Positions 34,916 through 44,508 of a DNA stretch of 64,000 nt are shown here, in pieces. Each line of letters opens with the position of its first letter. Within the stretch, counting starts at the first letter, position 1. The notes beneath the pieces were generated by a model. The model saw only the letters and a program-made list of their open reading frames with translations. It had not been told where the DNA came from and ran no database searches. Position numbers and translations under genes: made by a program. The stretch covers positions 2,976,001 through 3,040,000 of the forward strand of contig NC_071333.1 of assembly GCF_010183535.1 (NCBI RefSeq). The letters run 5' to 3'. This DNA is from Caenorhabditis remanei (taxonomy: Eukaryota; Nematoda; Chromadorea; Rhabditida; Rhabditidae).

Positions 34916-35494
34916 ATGTCTGAGTCAGAAGACGACATGACTAAGTCAGAAGACGACATGACTGAGATAACAGATATTTCGTCAGATGGCACGTCGGATG
35001 ACGATGAGATGGCTGATCAACCTGATTTTCAAGGTATGAATTTTCGGGGTCTAAATTTTTAATAGCACTCTCAAGTTGAGGATACAACTTTTGAAACAAC
35101 TCTTAACTTTGTTTCATTTTGAAAATTGCCCTCTCCATTTATATTAGTAGGATCTACTCTTTATATTTTTTGAACCAATTTTTCAGGCGTCAATCCAGGC
35201 CGCTAACGATCTCCGCAACCTCAGAATCATCAGAATCCGGCCCCATCCCGCTCTCCGCCACCACTAAATCGACGTCGTCCTGCCACCTCACGCTCTCCGC
35301 AACCTCAGAATCGATGTCGTCCGACCCCATCCCGCTCTCCGCCACCACTAAATCGTCGTCGTGCTGCCCCCTCCCGCTCTCCGTCATCTCCACATCTTCG
35401 TCGGAACCCGGATCGTGCTTCCTCACGTGTTCGTGGTCGTGGTGGCGGTGGGTCGTGGGGACCTGGTCGCGGCCGTGGCCGTGGCCGTTCTTAA
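34916..35494 (+). pseudogene. Element ORF C: acidic head, RS/proline middle, RGG tail; in-frame TAA
   Basis: Exon 34916-35033 starts with ATG and encodes an acidic repeat (MSESEDDMTKSEDDMTEITD). A 153-bp intron (GTATGA to TTTTTCAG) leads in phase to exon 2 at 35187. After VNPGR there is a TAA (35204-35206). The same frame then stays open for 95 further codons of R/S/P repeats (RSPQPQN, PSRSPPPLNRRR occurring twice with drift) and an RGG tail (SRVRGRGGGGSWGPGRGRGR), stopping at 35492-35494. AATAAA signals follow at about 35540. CAA to TAA is the simplest explanation. Composition (acidic head, RS middle, RGG tail) suggests an RNA-binding or condensate-forming protein; this is inference. Confidence 0.55.
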
Positions 35495-36299
35495 TTTGAT
35501 GTTAATTGCATATTTATTTATTTATTTTCGAATGAAAAAATAAAAATTTGAATAAAGAATGAATGAATAACGTTAGAGCTGCTGACGGATTGCTTACTGA
35601 ACAGTCGTTTCGCATCAGAACACTTATATTGCTATGGGACTATCAGAATCGCTATGGGACCATTTAAATCCTAATAGATCCATAAAATCTTTATGGGACC
35701 ACTAGAAAAACATGGGCCCACTAAAATCACTTAGGACCATCAAAATCCCTAAGGACCATTAAAATCACTTGGGACCATTAAAATCACTTGGGACCATTAA
35801 AATCACTATGGGACCATTAAAATCCTATGGGACCATTAAAATAGGATAGAGCCAATGTTTTTAAATCACTTTCAGATGTCCCAAGATATTAAAGCATTTC
35901 TATATGGATGGCTTGGTCGACATAACTACGGCAAGCCTGTGTACGATACGAGGGATGAAAAAAACGCTCCACAAAGATTCACTTGTGAAATCAGCGTTCC
36001 TAGTCTCAACTATGTCGCATCTGGAAGCTCTTCGACCAAAAAGGTGAATTCGTTTGTCAAGTTTCTAATCAGATTTTCTAAATTATAGGATGCTGGAACC
36101 AATGCTGCTTTTCGAGACGGGAAGATGATGCGAAGTGAAATTCCAAGTTTGATCATTTCGAGTTTTGGAACACCAACTTTTTTTTACTTTTTTTATTTTT
36201 TTATTTCATCGAAGGGTGAAAACCACTGACACGTGAAAATGAATTGATTTTGAGAGTTACATGAAAGAGATGGTTAATAAAAGGGGAAAATAAATACAT

Positions 36300-36640
36300 A
36301 ACTGATGATGGGCCTACTCTAGAGGTAGCAAAAAACAAAGCAAAAACTACTTTTTAATAAAGAAAAAATAGTTTTCTGCACTTTCTGCTACCTCGAGATT
36401 AGCTCCATTATCCAAAAAAAAGGTAAAGCAAAGTTAGTAATTTGTTGAATTTAGTGACAAGAAATGATCGAGATTGTATTTATGTATATATTCTGCTCTT
36501 AAAGACAGCTGTGCACGGTTTAATCGGAAACACCAGATCAGATAAAGAATTTTAACAACGGAGGACTCTATTAGAAAGTATTTGAGAAGATAATTTAGTC
36601 GAGTTCCTAGTTAGAGATTTGAGATAATATCTATGCCGCT
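36300..36640. other. Intergenic, no supported gene
   Basis: Follows the polyadenylation signal of the rha-1 fragment. Contains a mirrored CTCTAGAGGTAGCAAAA / CTGCTACCTCGAGATTAG hairpin-like pair around 36315-36405 but no coding evidence. Confidence 0.4.
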
Positions 36641-37060
36641 GTAGTCTTACACAGTCTCCGATGTTCGAGTGATTTTAGATCACATTCGTCAAGCGCCTCG
36701 AAATACGATGTATACGTCATATTGAATTTCTTATAAACTCTGAAAATAAAGGATTTCTGGACTGATTCCAGCATTATAACGTTCTCCTTTAGAATAGGTG
36801 ATGTGACCACTGTGCCATATTCCAGTAGAGGACGTATGTAAACCAAGTAGCATTTGATGAATATTTTCCACGAAGCATATTTTAGGACCGAAAAGAATAT
36901 ATTTATCCTTTGATGAGACCGGGCCGGGCCGTGACGAGAATTTCCACGGCCCGGCTGAAAAAATTTGAACTGAAATTTTGAACGAAAATTTGAATTTTTT
37001 GAATTTTTTTGAATTTTCTCCCAAAAATGTCGAATTTTTGACTGTACTTCAGAATTCAAT
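36640..37060 (-). mobile_element. LINE reverse-transcriptase tail in left palindrome arm
   Basis: The frame includes HQRINIFFSVLKYASWKIFI, CYLVYIRPLLEYGTVVTSP and LKSLEHRRL, the typical thumb/C-terminal region of a CR1/Jockey-type non-LTR reverse transcriptase. It is only the tail; the catalytic YxDD region is absent. Confidence 0.75.
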
Positions 37061-40000
37061 CAAAAGCTAGTTATGCATCAAAAATTGAAATTTTTAATGT
37101 AAAATAGTAGAAAATAGGTACCTTTTTTTGGAGCCGGGCCTTCGGGCCTTAAATTTACAAGTATGCAGCAACCAATGGTTGCAGAAAGGAGCAAGGGCAA
37201 GACTACTTTTTTCATTTTCTACTCCAGTTTTAAGACTACATGATAAATCGCGCCAGTACCCCCAGAAATATGTAGGCTAATCTACACACGTTGGAAACAT
37301 CTTCTCTTCGTATCACTAATCTGCGACTCCATCTATCTTACTATCTTGTTGTGTTTAACTAAGAAACCTTTTCCCTTTTTTTTATTCTTTTCTTCTGCGC
37401 TTATCACATTTTGTTCAGCGAACCTCGTTTTGTTAACTTATCAGTTGCAAATAATATTTTCAATTTCGTTTTTTGTTTTTTTAATGCGCCCGTTGATTTT
37501 TGTTGTTTTTACAACGGAATTCAGCAATGATGAACAGTAGATTTTATAAAAATATACTAATTGGTAAACAAGAAATAAGTGAAAACATGGAATGAAATAA
37601 GTGAAAAAATGGAACTTTTGTGAATAATTTGAAAAACAACATAAACGCCTTGGAAAAGTCTGAAGTTTCACTTTTGTAGTTGAAAACATTTCGGCAAATC
37701 TGATTGATCTCTTATTTTTGTTCCTCGACTCTCCGTTATTCTCCCTAATTCTTTTTACAATTCGCATCTTTCTTCTTTTTCTCTCATTTCCACGCATAGA
37801 CTGGCTGTAACCCTGGAGGCGCCTCAATCAAGCTAGGGATTGGCAACAGAGAATTTCGGTGATTACGAAGAATCTTTCGATCGTTTTGGTAGGTCAAAGT
37901 TGGCGGAGCCTAATCTGGTATGGTATAAAATTCTTAGAATTCCTAGGGTACTAACATATTGAAAAATTAGGCAAAACGGATCAACTTGGTGCATGTGTAA
38001 CATGGCCTGGTGGCTTGAGCGAAAGATTGTCTCTTAATACTGTTTTCATTTATTTATGGATTTTTAAGAAGATACTGTAATTTCATATTTCTACAATTTA
38101 TTCAAGATGTATTTTCAATAAACTAGTCGATACTCAACGTATGTGTGATAGGAAAATGGAAGAAAGTCGGGCAACCCATCTGTCTGTAGGCAAGAGATAA
38201 TGAGGAGAGAAGTGGAGAAGAGGAGGGGAAACAAGATGCAGGCAGCAGAATTGTAGAGCAAAAGAAGAAGGAGTCTCTTCTCTTATCAATCGTCCACTTC
38301 TCTTATCAAAGAACAATGCGACGTACAAAATAGATAAGTAAATGAGAAAATGCAGAAAAAAAACTAAAAAAAAGAAACCAAAAAAATTGGAAAAGCCTAT
38401 GAAAAAAATGTATACTGGAGGGACTGTAGTCATTTCTGACCATTTTGGGGTTTTTAGTATAATTTTTTATTCTCAAAACCCCCGTCTATTCTTGAAACAC
38501 CCGTCTATTCTTAGAACCCCTTCTATTCTCAAAATTCCCGTCTATTCTTAAAACCCCAGTCTATTATTAAAACCCCCCGGTAAATCATAAAGAGCCGAAT
38601 CATCTAGGCAACACCATCCAGCAAAATTGTCACGAATTCACTTCGGCACCATACAGTGTATAACACCATCAACGACAACGCTATCGACACTGGTAACCTC
38701 TCACTTTTGCAATTTCCAGCCGACGATACTCTAATTTCCATAACTGTCTATTTAATCACAAATCGTCATATTTTAGTGGTAACCTCGGTAATTTTTTTTG
38801 CATTTTGCTCTATCATCAACGCTTTTTGAAATTTTGACGTTTTCTGCGACAATAAATGTGTATATCTGAAATTGTTGTTAAAATCCATGAAAACTTTGAG
38901 AATAGCTGAAAAACAGAACGCAAATTGAGAAACTAACACTGTTTCGACCATACTCTTGGACAGTAAGACTATTAAAAACAAAACTAAAAAGAGGATCTGG
39001 TCTCTTCAGCAAGAAACCCTCTTTCTCAAAATGATGACATAAGTAAAATCACAAAATGTACTTAATTAGCTTAGTTTTTACAGAAGTTTGTCCTTATCAT
39101 TGAAATTTGAATAGTGTTATCTTCAGTTTTTATCAAAAGATAAATACTTACACAAAATTCATAGAACCAAATCAGAGTCTTCCATTCGGGTTGTTCGTCT
39201 CGATTCAGCTCAGAAGGTTTTTGTAACTAATTGGAGGGATAATGGATATCATCTGATTCGTAGCCATGCGGTAATTCCAAAGATTCTTCGTAATCACCGG
39301 AATTCTCTGTTGCCAATCCCTAGCTTGATTGAGGCGCCTCCAGGGTTACAGCCAGTCTATGCGTGGAAATGAGAGAAAAAGAAGAAAGAGGCGAATTGTA
39401 ACAAGAATCAGGGAGAATAACGGAGAGTCAAGGAACAAAAATAAGAGATCAATCAGATTTGCCGAAAAGTTTTCAACTACAAAAGTGAAACTTCAGACTT
39501 TTCCAAGGCGTTTATGTTTCCAAATTATTCACAAAAGTTCCATTTTTTCACTTATTTCTTGTTTACCAATTAGTATATTTTTATAAAATCTACTGTTCAT
39601 CATTGCTGAATTTCGTTGTAAAAACAACAAAAATCAACGGGCGCATTAAAAAAAACAAAAAACGAAATTGAAAATACCTATTATTTCCAACTGATAAGAT
39701 AACAAAACGAGGTTTGCTGAACAAAATGAGATAAGCGCAGAAAAAAAGAATAAAAAGAGGGGAAAAGGTTTCTTAGTTAAACACAACAAGATAGTAAGAT
39801 GGATGGAGTCGCAGATTAGTGATACGAAGAGAAGATGTTTCCAACGTGTGTAGATTAGCCTACATATTTCTGGGGTACTGGCGCGATTTATCATGTAGTC
39901 TTAAAACTAGAGTAGAAAATGAAAAAAGTAGTCTTGCCCTTGCTCCTTTCTGCAACCATTGGTTGCTGCATACTTGTAAATTTAAGGCCCGAAGGCCCGG

Positions 40001-40540
40001 CTCCAAAAAAAGGTACCTATTTTCTACCGAATTTTTTGAATTTTTTTGAAATTTAACATTAAAAATTTCAATTTTTGATGCATAAATAGCTTTTGATTGA
40101 ATTCTGAAGAACAGTCAAAAATTCGACATTTTTGGGAAAAAATTCAAAAAAATTCAAATTTTCGTTCAAAATTTCAGTTCAAATTTTTTTAGCCGGGTCG
40201 TGGAAATTCTCGTCACGGCCCGGCCCGGTCCGTTGCATGTATGGGTTGGTGATAGATAATGCGTTAACTATTCGGAAAGCTCATCAAAGGATAAATATAT
40301 TCTTTTCGGTCCTAAAATATGCTTCGTGGAAAATATTCATCAAATGCTACTTGGTTTACATCCGTCCTCTACTGGAATAAGGCACTGTGGTCACATCACC
40401 TATTCTAAAGGAGAACGTTATAATGCTGGAATCAGTCCAGAAATCCTTTATTTTCAGAGTTTATAAGAAATTCAATATGACGTATACATCGTATTTCGAG
40501 GCGCTTGACGAATGTGATCTAAAATCACTCGAACATCGGA
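36654..40540. repeat. 3.9-kb palindrome, arms ~1.25 kb, spacer ~1.4 kb
   Basis: 36654-37877 is the reverse complement of 39277-40540. Landmarks mirrored in order are the LINE tail, GGCCCGGC-rich patch, AGCGAACCTCGTTTTGTTA and AACCCTGGAGGCGCCTCAAT. Differences between arms (for example an in-frame TAA replacing the tyrosine codon in the right arm's EYGTVV) show they are independent copies. The spacer contains the 38455 minisatellite and sequence also found at 13080-13560. Confidence 0.85.
38460..38575. repeat. Minisatellite of ~20-bp CCCGTCTATTCTTAAAAC units
   Basis: About six successive units with small changes (CCCGTCTATTCTTGAAACA, CCCGTCTATTCTTAGAAC, and so on) in the palindrome spacer. 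Confidence 0.8.
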
Positions 40541-40545
40541 GACGC
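40230..40545 (+). mobile_element. LINE reverse-transcriptase tail in right palindrome arm
   Basis: Plus-strand counterpart of 36640-37060. It adds a little upstream sequence (MYGLVIDNALTIRKAHQRIN) but has a TAA where the left arm has a tyrosine codon. It ends abruptly at the junction with the next foldback element. Confidence 0.75.
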
Positions 40546-42620
40546 GGTAAACATAACGATTATACAGTCCTAAGAGACAGATGGGTGAAGCTTAAAGGAG
40601 AGAGAACGTGGGGAGGGGAGAGACGCAGAGTATATACAATTGAAACATTTGAAAAAAGAGGGTACCAACCGGTTGTCGGGAAGATACTTAATTAATGGCT
40701 ACAAAAAAGGGGAAAACGGGGAAAAATTAGAGCAGGAAGGGGAATAACAAAAATGGAGAAGATGAGCAGATGGAGGAGAGATTTGAATTTGAATACAATT
40801 TCGGGTTATAATTGGTACAGGAAATTCTTGGACAGTTCAAAACCGAGGCGTTTCATAACTGATTTTTCAACAAAAAAACCAGTTTCGATGCAAGTGCGCT
40901 CCATTGGACTATACAAAACTATTCAAATAGTGGTTGAGCCGATTAAGCTACGTATCGAATGTCTAGTGGAACTCTATCAAAGAACATGACACAAATCAAA
41001 TTGCGAAAACAAGAAGGGTAGTAGATTGAATGTACACTTTTGCCTGTTCTAAAAGACTCCCTCGTATATTTTCAAAAAACCCACTATTCTACTCATTACA
41101 AACACGTAATATGAAGAAAGAACTGGAATCGTTTCAAATACTTCTTCGTTTTTTTTGCACTCTCCGTCTGACAAATGCAATACAATTTAACTGCTCCCAG
41201 ACCCCGCTTTATGTACATTAAAAAATTAAAAGCATACTGTAGGACGTCTGAGTAAAAAACTATTGTTCCCATTTTGATGATTTCCTATGTCTTAGCTAGA
41301 AACTAACTATCGATGTTCTGAGAGAAGACTGAAGGGTTCAGCGGGCAGACGGGTTTCTGGGCCGTCATGCTTTCTGGTGTCTACCAATTTTGTTTATATT
41401 CTTCCAAAATGATGAATAATGTGCTGGACTAAACATTTTGCTGGACTTCCAAGATCTGATGTTTTTTTTTCTGTCTTGGAAATTTCTCTTTCTCGCCATC
41501 TGTTTGTGAAACGTTGGCTCCTCGAAACGTTTAGAGGGGTGTTCTGAGTTCACACAAAAGTGTAAAGTTCCCACGAGCCTCGTTCCAATAACTTCTTTTC
41601 GTCCCTAATTTTTTTAATGCACTTAAAGCGGGGTCTGGGAGCAGTTAAGTTGTATTGCATTTGTCAGACGGAGAGTGCAAAAAAGACGAAGAAGTATTTG
41701 AAACGATTCCAGTTCTTTCATCATATTACGTGTTTGTAATGAGTAGAATTGTGGGTTTTTTGAAAATATACGAGGGAGTCTGTTAGAACAGGCAAAAGTG
41801 TACATTCAATCTACTACCTTTCTAGTTTTCGCAATTTGATTTGTGTCATGTTCTTTAATACAGCTTGACTAGACATTCGATACGTAGCTCTATCGGCTCA
41901 ATCACTCTTTGAATAGTTTCGTATAGTCCAATGGAGCGCACTTGCATCGAAACTGATCATTCTTTTGAAAAAATCATTTATGAAACGGCTCGGTTTCGAA
42001 CCGTCCAAAAAGTTTTTGTACCAATTATTACCCGAATTTATATTCAAATTCAAATCTCTTCTCCATCTGCTCATTTTCAACATTTTTGTTTTTCCCCTTC
42101 CTGCTCCGGCTTAATTTTTCCCCGCCTCTCCTATTTTGTACCCACTAATTAAGTACCTTCCCGACAACCGGTTGGTCCCCTCTTTTTTCAAATTTTGTCC
42201 TCGGATACTCCCCTCCCCACGTTCTCTCTTTTCTAAGCTCCACCCATCTGTCTCTTAGGACTGCATAATCGTTTTGTTTACCGCTACAGTAACTGGTGGG
42301 CGTGGCCTTCAGGACCAGTATAAATACAGTATCATAGTACCATCAGATTTATACATTATTCAACAGACTTTTTGTGTTAAGGTCATGCTCCATATGATTT
42401 TTTTGGAATTCTAATATTTTATTTATTTATATTCATGCAACTAGTGGACAAGAAGTGTGAGAAGGTGAGTGGACATTCGGACAAACAGAAATAGGGATGG
42501 ACATCCGGACTGACAGACAGAGAGACATAGTCAACTCTTCCGTCCGTCACCTGAACTTGTAGACATCCGAACAAACAAACATCTGGACAGACATCTCTAC
42601 ATATTATCCTTAGATCTTCT
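40545..42620. mobile_element. Truncated second copy of the 18.7-23.7 kb foldback
   Basis: Left arm 40545-41228 and right arm 41607-42620 mirror each other (CCAACCGGTTGTCGGGAAG and its complement; CAGACCCCGCTTTA and its complement) and match arms of the 18.7-23.7 kb element. The left arm lacks its outer part where it abuts the LINE palindrome. The right arm runs further out (ACTGGTGGGCGTGGCC) and stops at the satellite. Spacer 41229-41606 is unrelated. Confidence 0.8.
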
Positions 42621-42624
42621 GATC

Positions 42625-43275
42625 TCAAATGATTTTAGACAGTTTTAGACGATCTTAGGCAATTTTAGACGATTTTTGACCATTTTGACCGACTCCAATC
42701 GATTTTAGGCAATTTTAGACAGTATTATGTTGTCTTAGAGCTATCTAAGCTGATCTTAAGCACTTTCAGCCTATCTCAACCGATTTTAAGCAATCTTAGC
42801 CAATTTTGACCGATTTTAACCAATTTTAGACCACGTAAACCCATTTTAGGCGATCTCAAATGATCTTAGGTTATCTTAAGTAATCTTTGACGATCTCAGC
42901 CAATTTTTCGCTGATTCCAATTGGTCTTAGACAATCTTAGGCGATCTAAAACGATCCTAAGCTATCTTAAGATAACTTAAAGCATTTTAGAGCATCATAA
43001 TCAATTTTGGCCAATTTTAGCCAGTCTTAGACAATTTTAAACCATTTTTGGCAATTTTTGACAATTCTAGACTATCGTAAGCAATCTAAATCGATGTTAA
43101 GCACTTTCAGAAGCTCCCAATCGATATTTGACGATTTTAGACAGTCTTATGTGATATGATATATGATGATAAGCAATCTTAGAGGATCTAAAACAATCTT
43201 AAGCGGTTTTGAGCGATCTTGGTCAATTTTGACCCATCTCAGACGATTTTTGACCATTTTAGCCAATCTTAGCTA
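42625..43275. repeat. Satellite-like array upstream of receptor copy 2
   Basis: From about 42830 onward it is collinear with 23750-24275, including the irregular TGATATGATATATGATGATA landmark. The extra left part is more of the same ~20-bp unit. Confidence 0.75.
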
Positions 43276-43312
43276 GTTATAAGCGATCTCAGCACAAGGC
43301 TCCTTCTTCCAG

Positions 43313-43979
43313 ACCGCATTCTTCCAAAACTATAATTTCTTCCTCCTGTCCCCAACCACCATTTTCCACCACCGCTTCACTCAACTCCTCCTCATCACCA
43401 TCCTCCTCTACTCTGCCCTAAAGCCACTCATCTGCCTGTGGAGGATGGCAGAGCACCGGCATTCAATCAACCAATGGAATCGAAAGGATCAAATTCTCAC
43501 AGGGAGTGTCGTGGTTGCTAGTGCTCTTCTGATCACTGCCTCCTTCTTCATCCCCGGTATCTCCTGGCTATCCTATGGTCCTCAGCTCCATGATGCCAAT
43601 TGCCTCTCCATAATTACTCAACGGAACCAACACATCGAAGCCTTCCCTATTGTGGGCTTTGCGTATGGGGAATACAACATCGTGTCGATCGTTCTAATGG
43701 GATGGAGCTTGCTATTGAGTCTCGGATATACCAAAGTGCTCTACACCTTGGCAACCCATAAGGAAAGTCCGAAGAAGCCACGCCAGGCTTTGATTGCCGG
43801 TGGGCTCTTCGAGATTGTCTTTCATGGGATCACCGTTTTGGCTCCAGTCGTGGTGTTGATCCCTCTATCCGTCTATTTTGGTATGGAAATCAAGATCGGA
43901 GAGGCGTTTGGTGTTTGGATCATTGTAATGGCGGGCCTCGAGGCAACTGGATCGTTTTTGGTGGTGTGGAAGGTTTTAA
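43313..43979 (+). CDS. Chemoreceptor-like 7TM protein, TM3-TM7 exon (copy 2, 5' incomplete)
   Basis: Near-identical paralogue of 24292-24953: one exon after TTCTTCCAG, open through the ATG at 43445 to an A|GTAAGT donor. Substitutions are scattered (for example TATGGGGAATACAAC versus TATGGGGACTGGAAT), with the reading frame kept. That suggests some past constraint. As in copy 1, spans TM3 to TM7 are present, and no TM1-TM2 exon is seen upstream because the satellite and foldback occupy the space. It contains the 5 nt (ACCGC) after the acceptor that copy 1 lacks. Possible C-terminal exons lie near 44274. The receptor would sit in the plasma membrane of sensory neurons if functional; subfamily not identified. 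Confidence 0.6.
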
Positions 43980-44380
43980 GTAAGTTTCATAGCTTAGCTC
44001 ATAGCATAGTTCGTAGATAGCCATAGCGATAGGGAATAGGACATCAATAAGAAAAAGAAATTTCCAGAAAAACCCGGTCAGATCAATCCACAAGGGGTAA
44101 TGTGGGCAACGCCATCTTCGCGGTGGAGCGAAACTGTGCTATAGGCAGATTGGAGGAGATGATAGAGGATTAACATCGGAGGTACGTATAGCAATTTCGC
44201 TCCACTGGACTTTCCTTTTTTGATATTTCCGTGGAACGAGGTTGCAGAATTATAGACTAATTGGTTGTTTTCAGAGATAAGCTATCATAAAGGATGCACG
44301 ACTCAGGACAGGAACAGGACGCGACAATGGATTTTTTCTTCTTTTTTTCTCCTTTTTTGATTTTCAACGCCCTATAATTA

Positions 44381-44398
44381 CCCCCCCCCCCCCCCCCC
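44381..44398. repeat. C18 homopolymer
   Basis: Eighteen consecutive C residues upstream of the receptor's first exon. The paralogous site at about 25330 has only short C runs. Confidence 0.95.
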
Positions 44399-44508
44399 TT
44401 AATTACCTCTCTCCCTCCTCTCTCTCTTCCGCTATCTCGTTATCCGTTATCTCTCCTCGTATCTTATTTTTATCAAAAACTAATAAAACAAAAAAAAAAT
44501 TTCAGATC

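Larger units (their letters stand above)
33375..35853. mobile_element. 2.48-kb inverted-repeat unit carrying three small ORFs, family unknown
   Basis: The termini are GGCTCTATCCTATTTTAATG on the left and its exact reverse complement on the right. The inverted repeats extend about 280 bp inward (33375-33650 and 35570-35853). They are mostly ~20-bp tandem units of the form AATGGTCCCAAGTGATTTT, then a shared GTTC..TAAGCAAT segment. AAT flanks both sides, consistent with a 3-bp target duplication. The core carries ORFs on both strands, annotated separately. It lies in the intron between a UTR-like exon and the first coding exon of the rha-1 fragment. A 3-bp duplication and GG-starting termini would fit PIF/Harbinger-type transposition, but no transposase is visible. 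Confidence 0.75.
33221..36229 (+). pseudogene. RNA helicase A-like (rha-1/DHX9) N-terminal dsRBD fragment
   Basis: Coding exons 35876-36043 and 36089-36229 join in phase across a 45-bp intron, giving about 102 residues. The start MSQDIKAFLYGWLGRHNYG and the later STKKDAGTNAA are the hallmark ends of the first double-stranded-RNA-binding domain of RNA helicase A (human DHX9 begins with an equivalent DVKNFLYAW and has NKKDAQSNAA). Directly after NAA the helix that normally follows (DFxxYLVR-like) is absent. The protein resumes with RDGKMMRSEIPSL, then drifts into phenylalanine-rich sequence and stops. An AATAAA lies ~60 bp later. No helicase domain follows. A tiny upstream exon (33221-33239) with good splice sites could be a 5' UTR exon; the intron between holds the 2.48-kb element. 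Either a decayed duplicate of rha-1 or a truncated dsRNA-binding protein. Confidence 0.7.
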
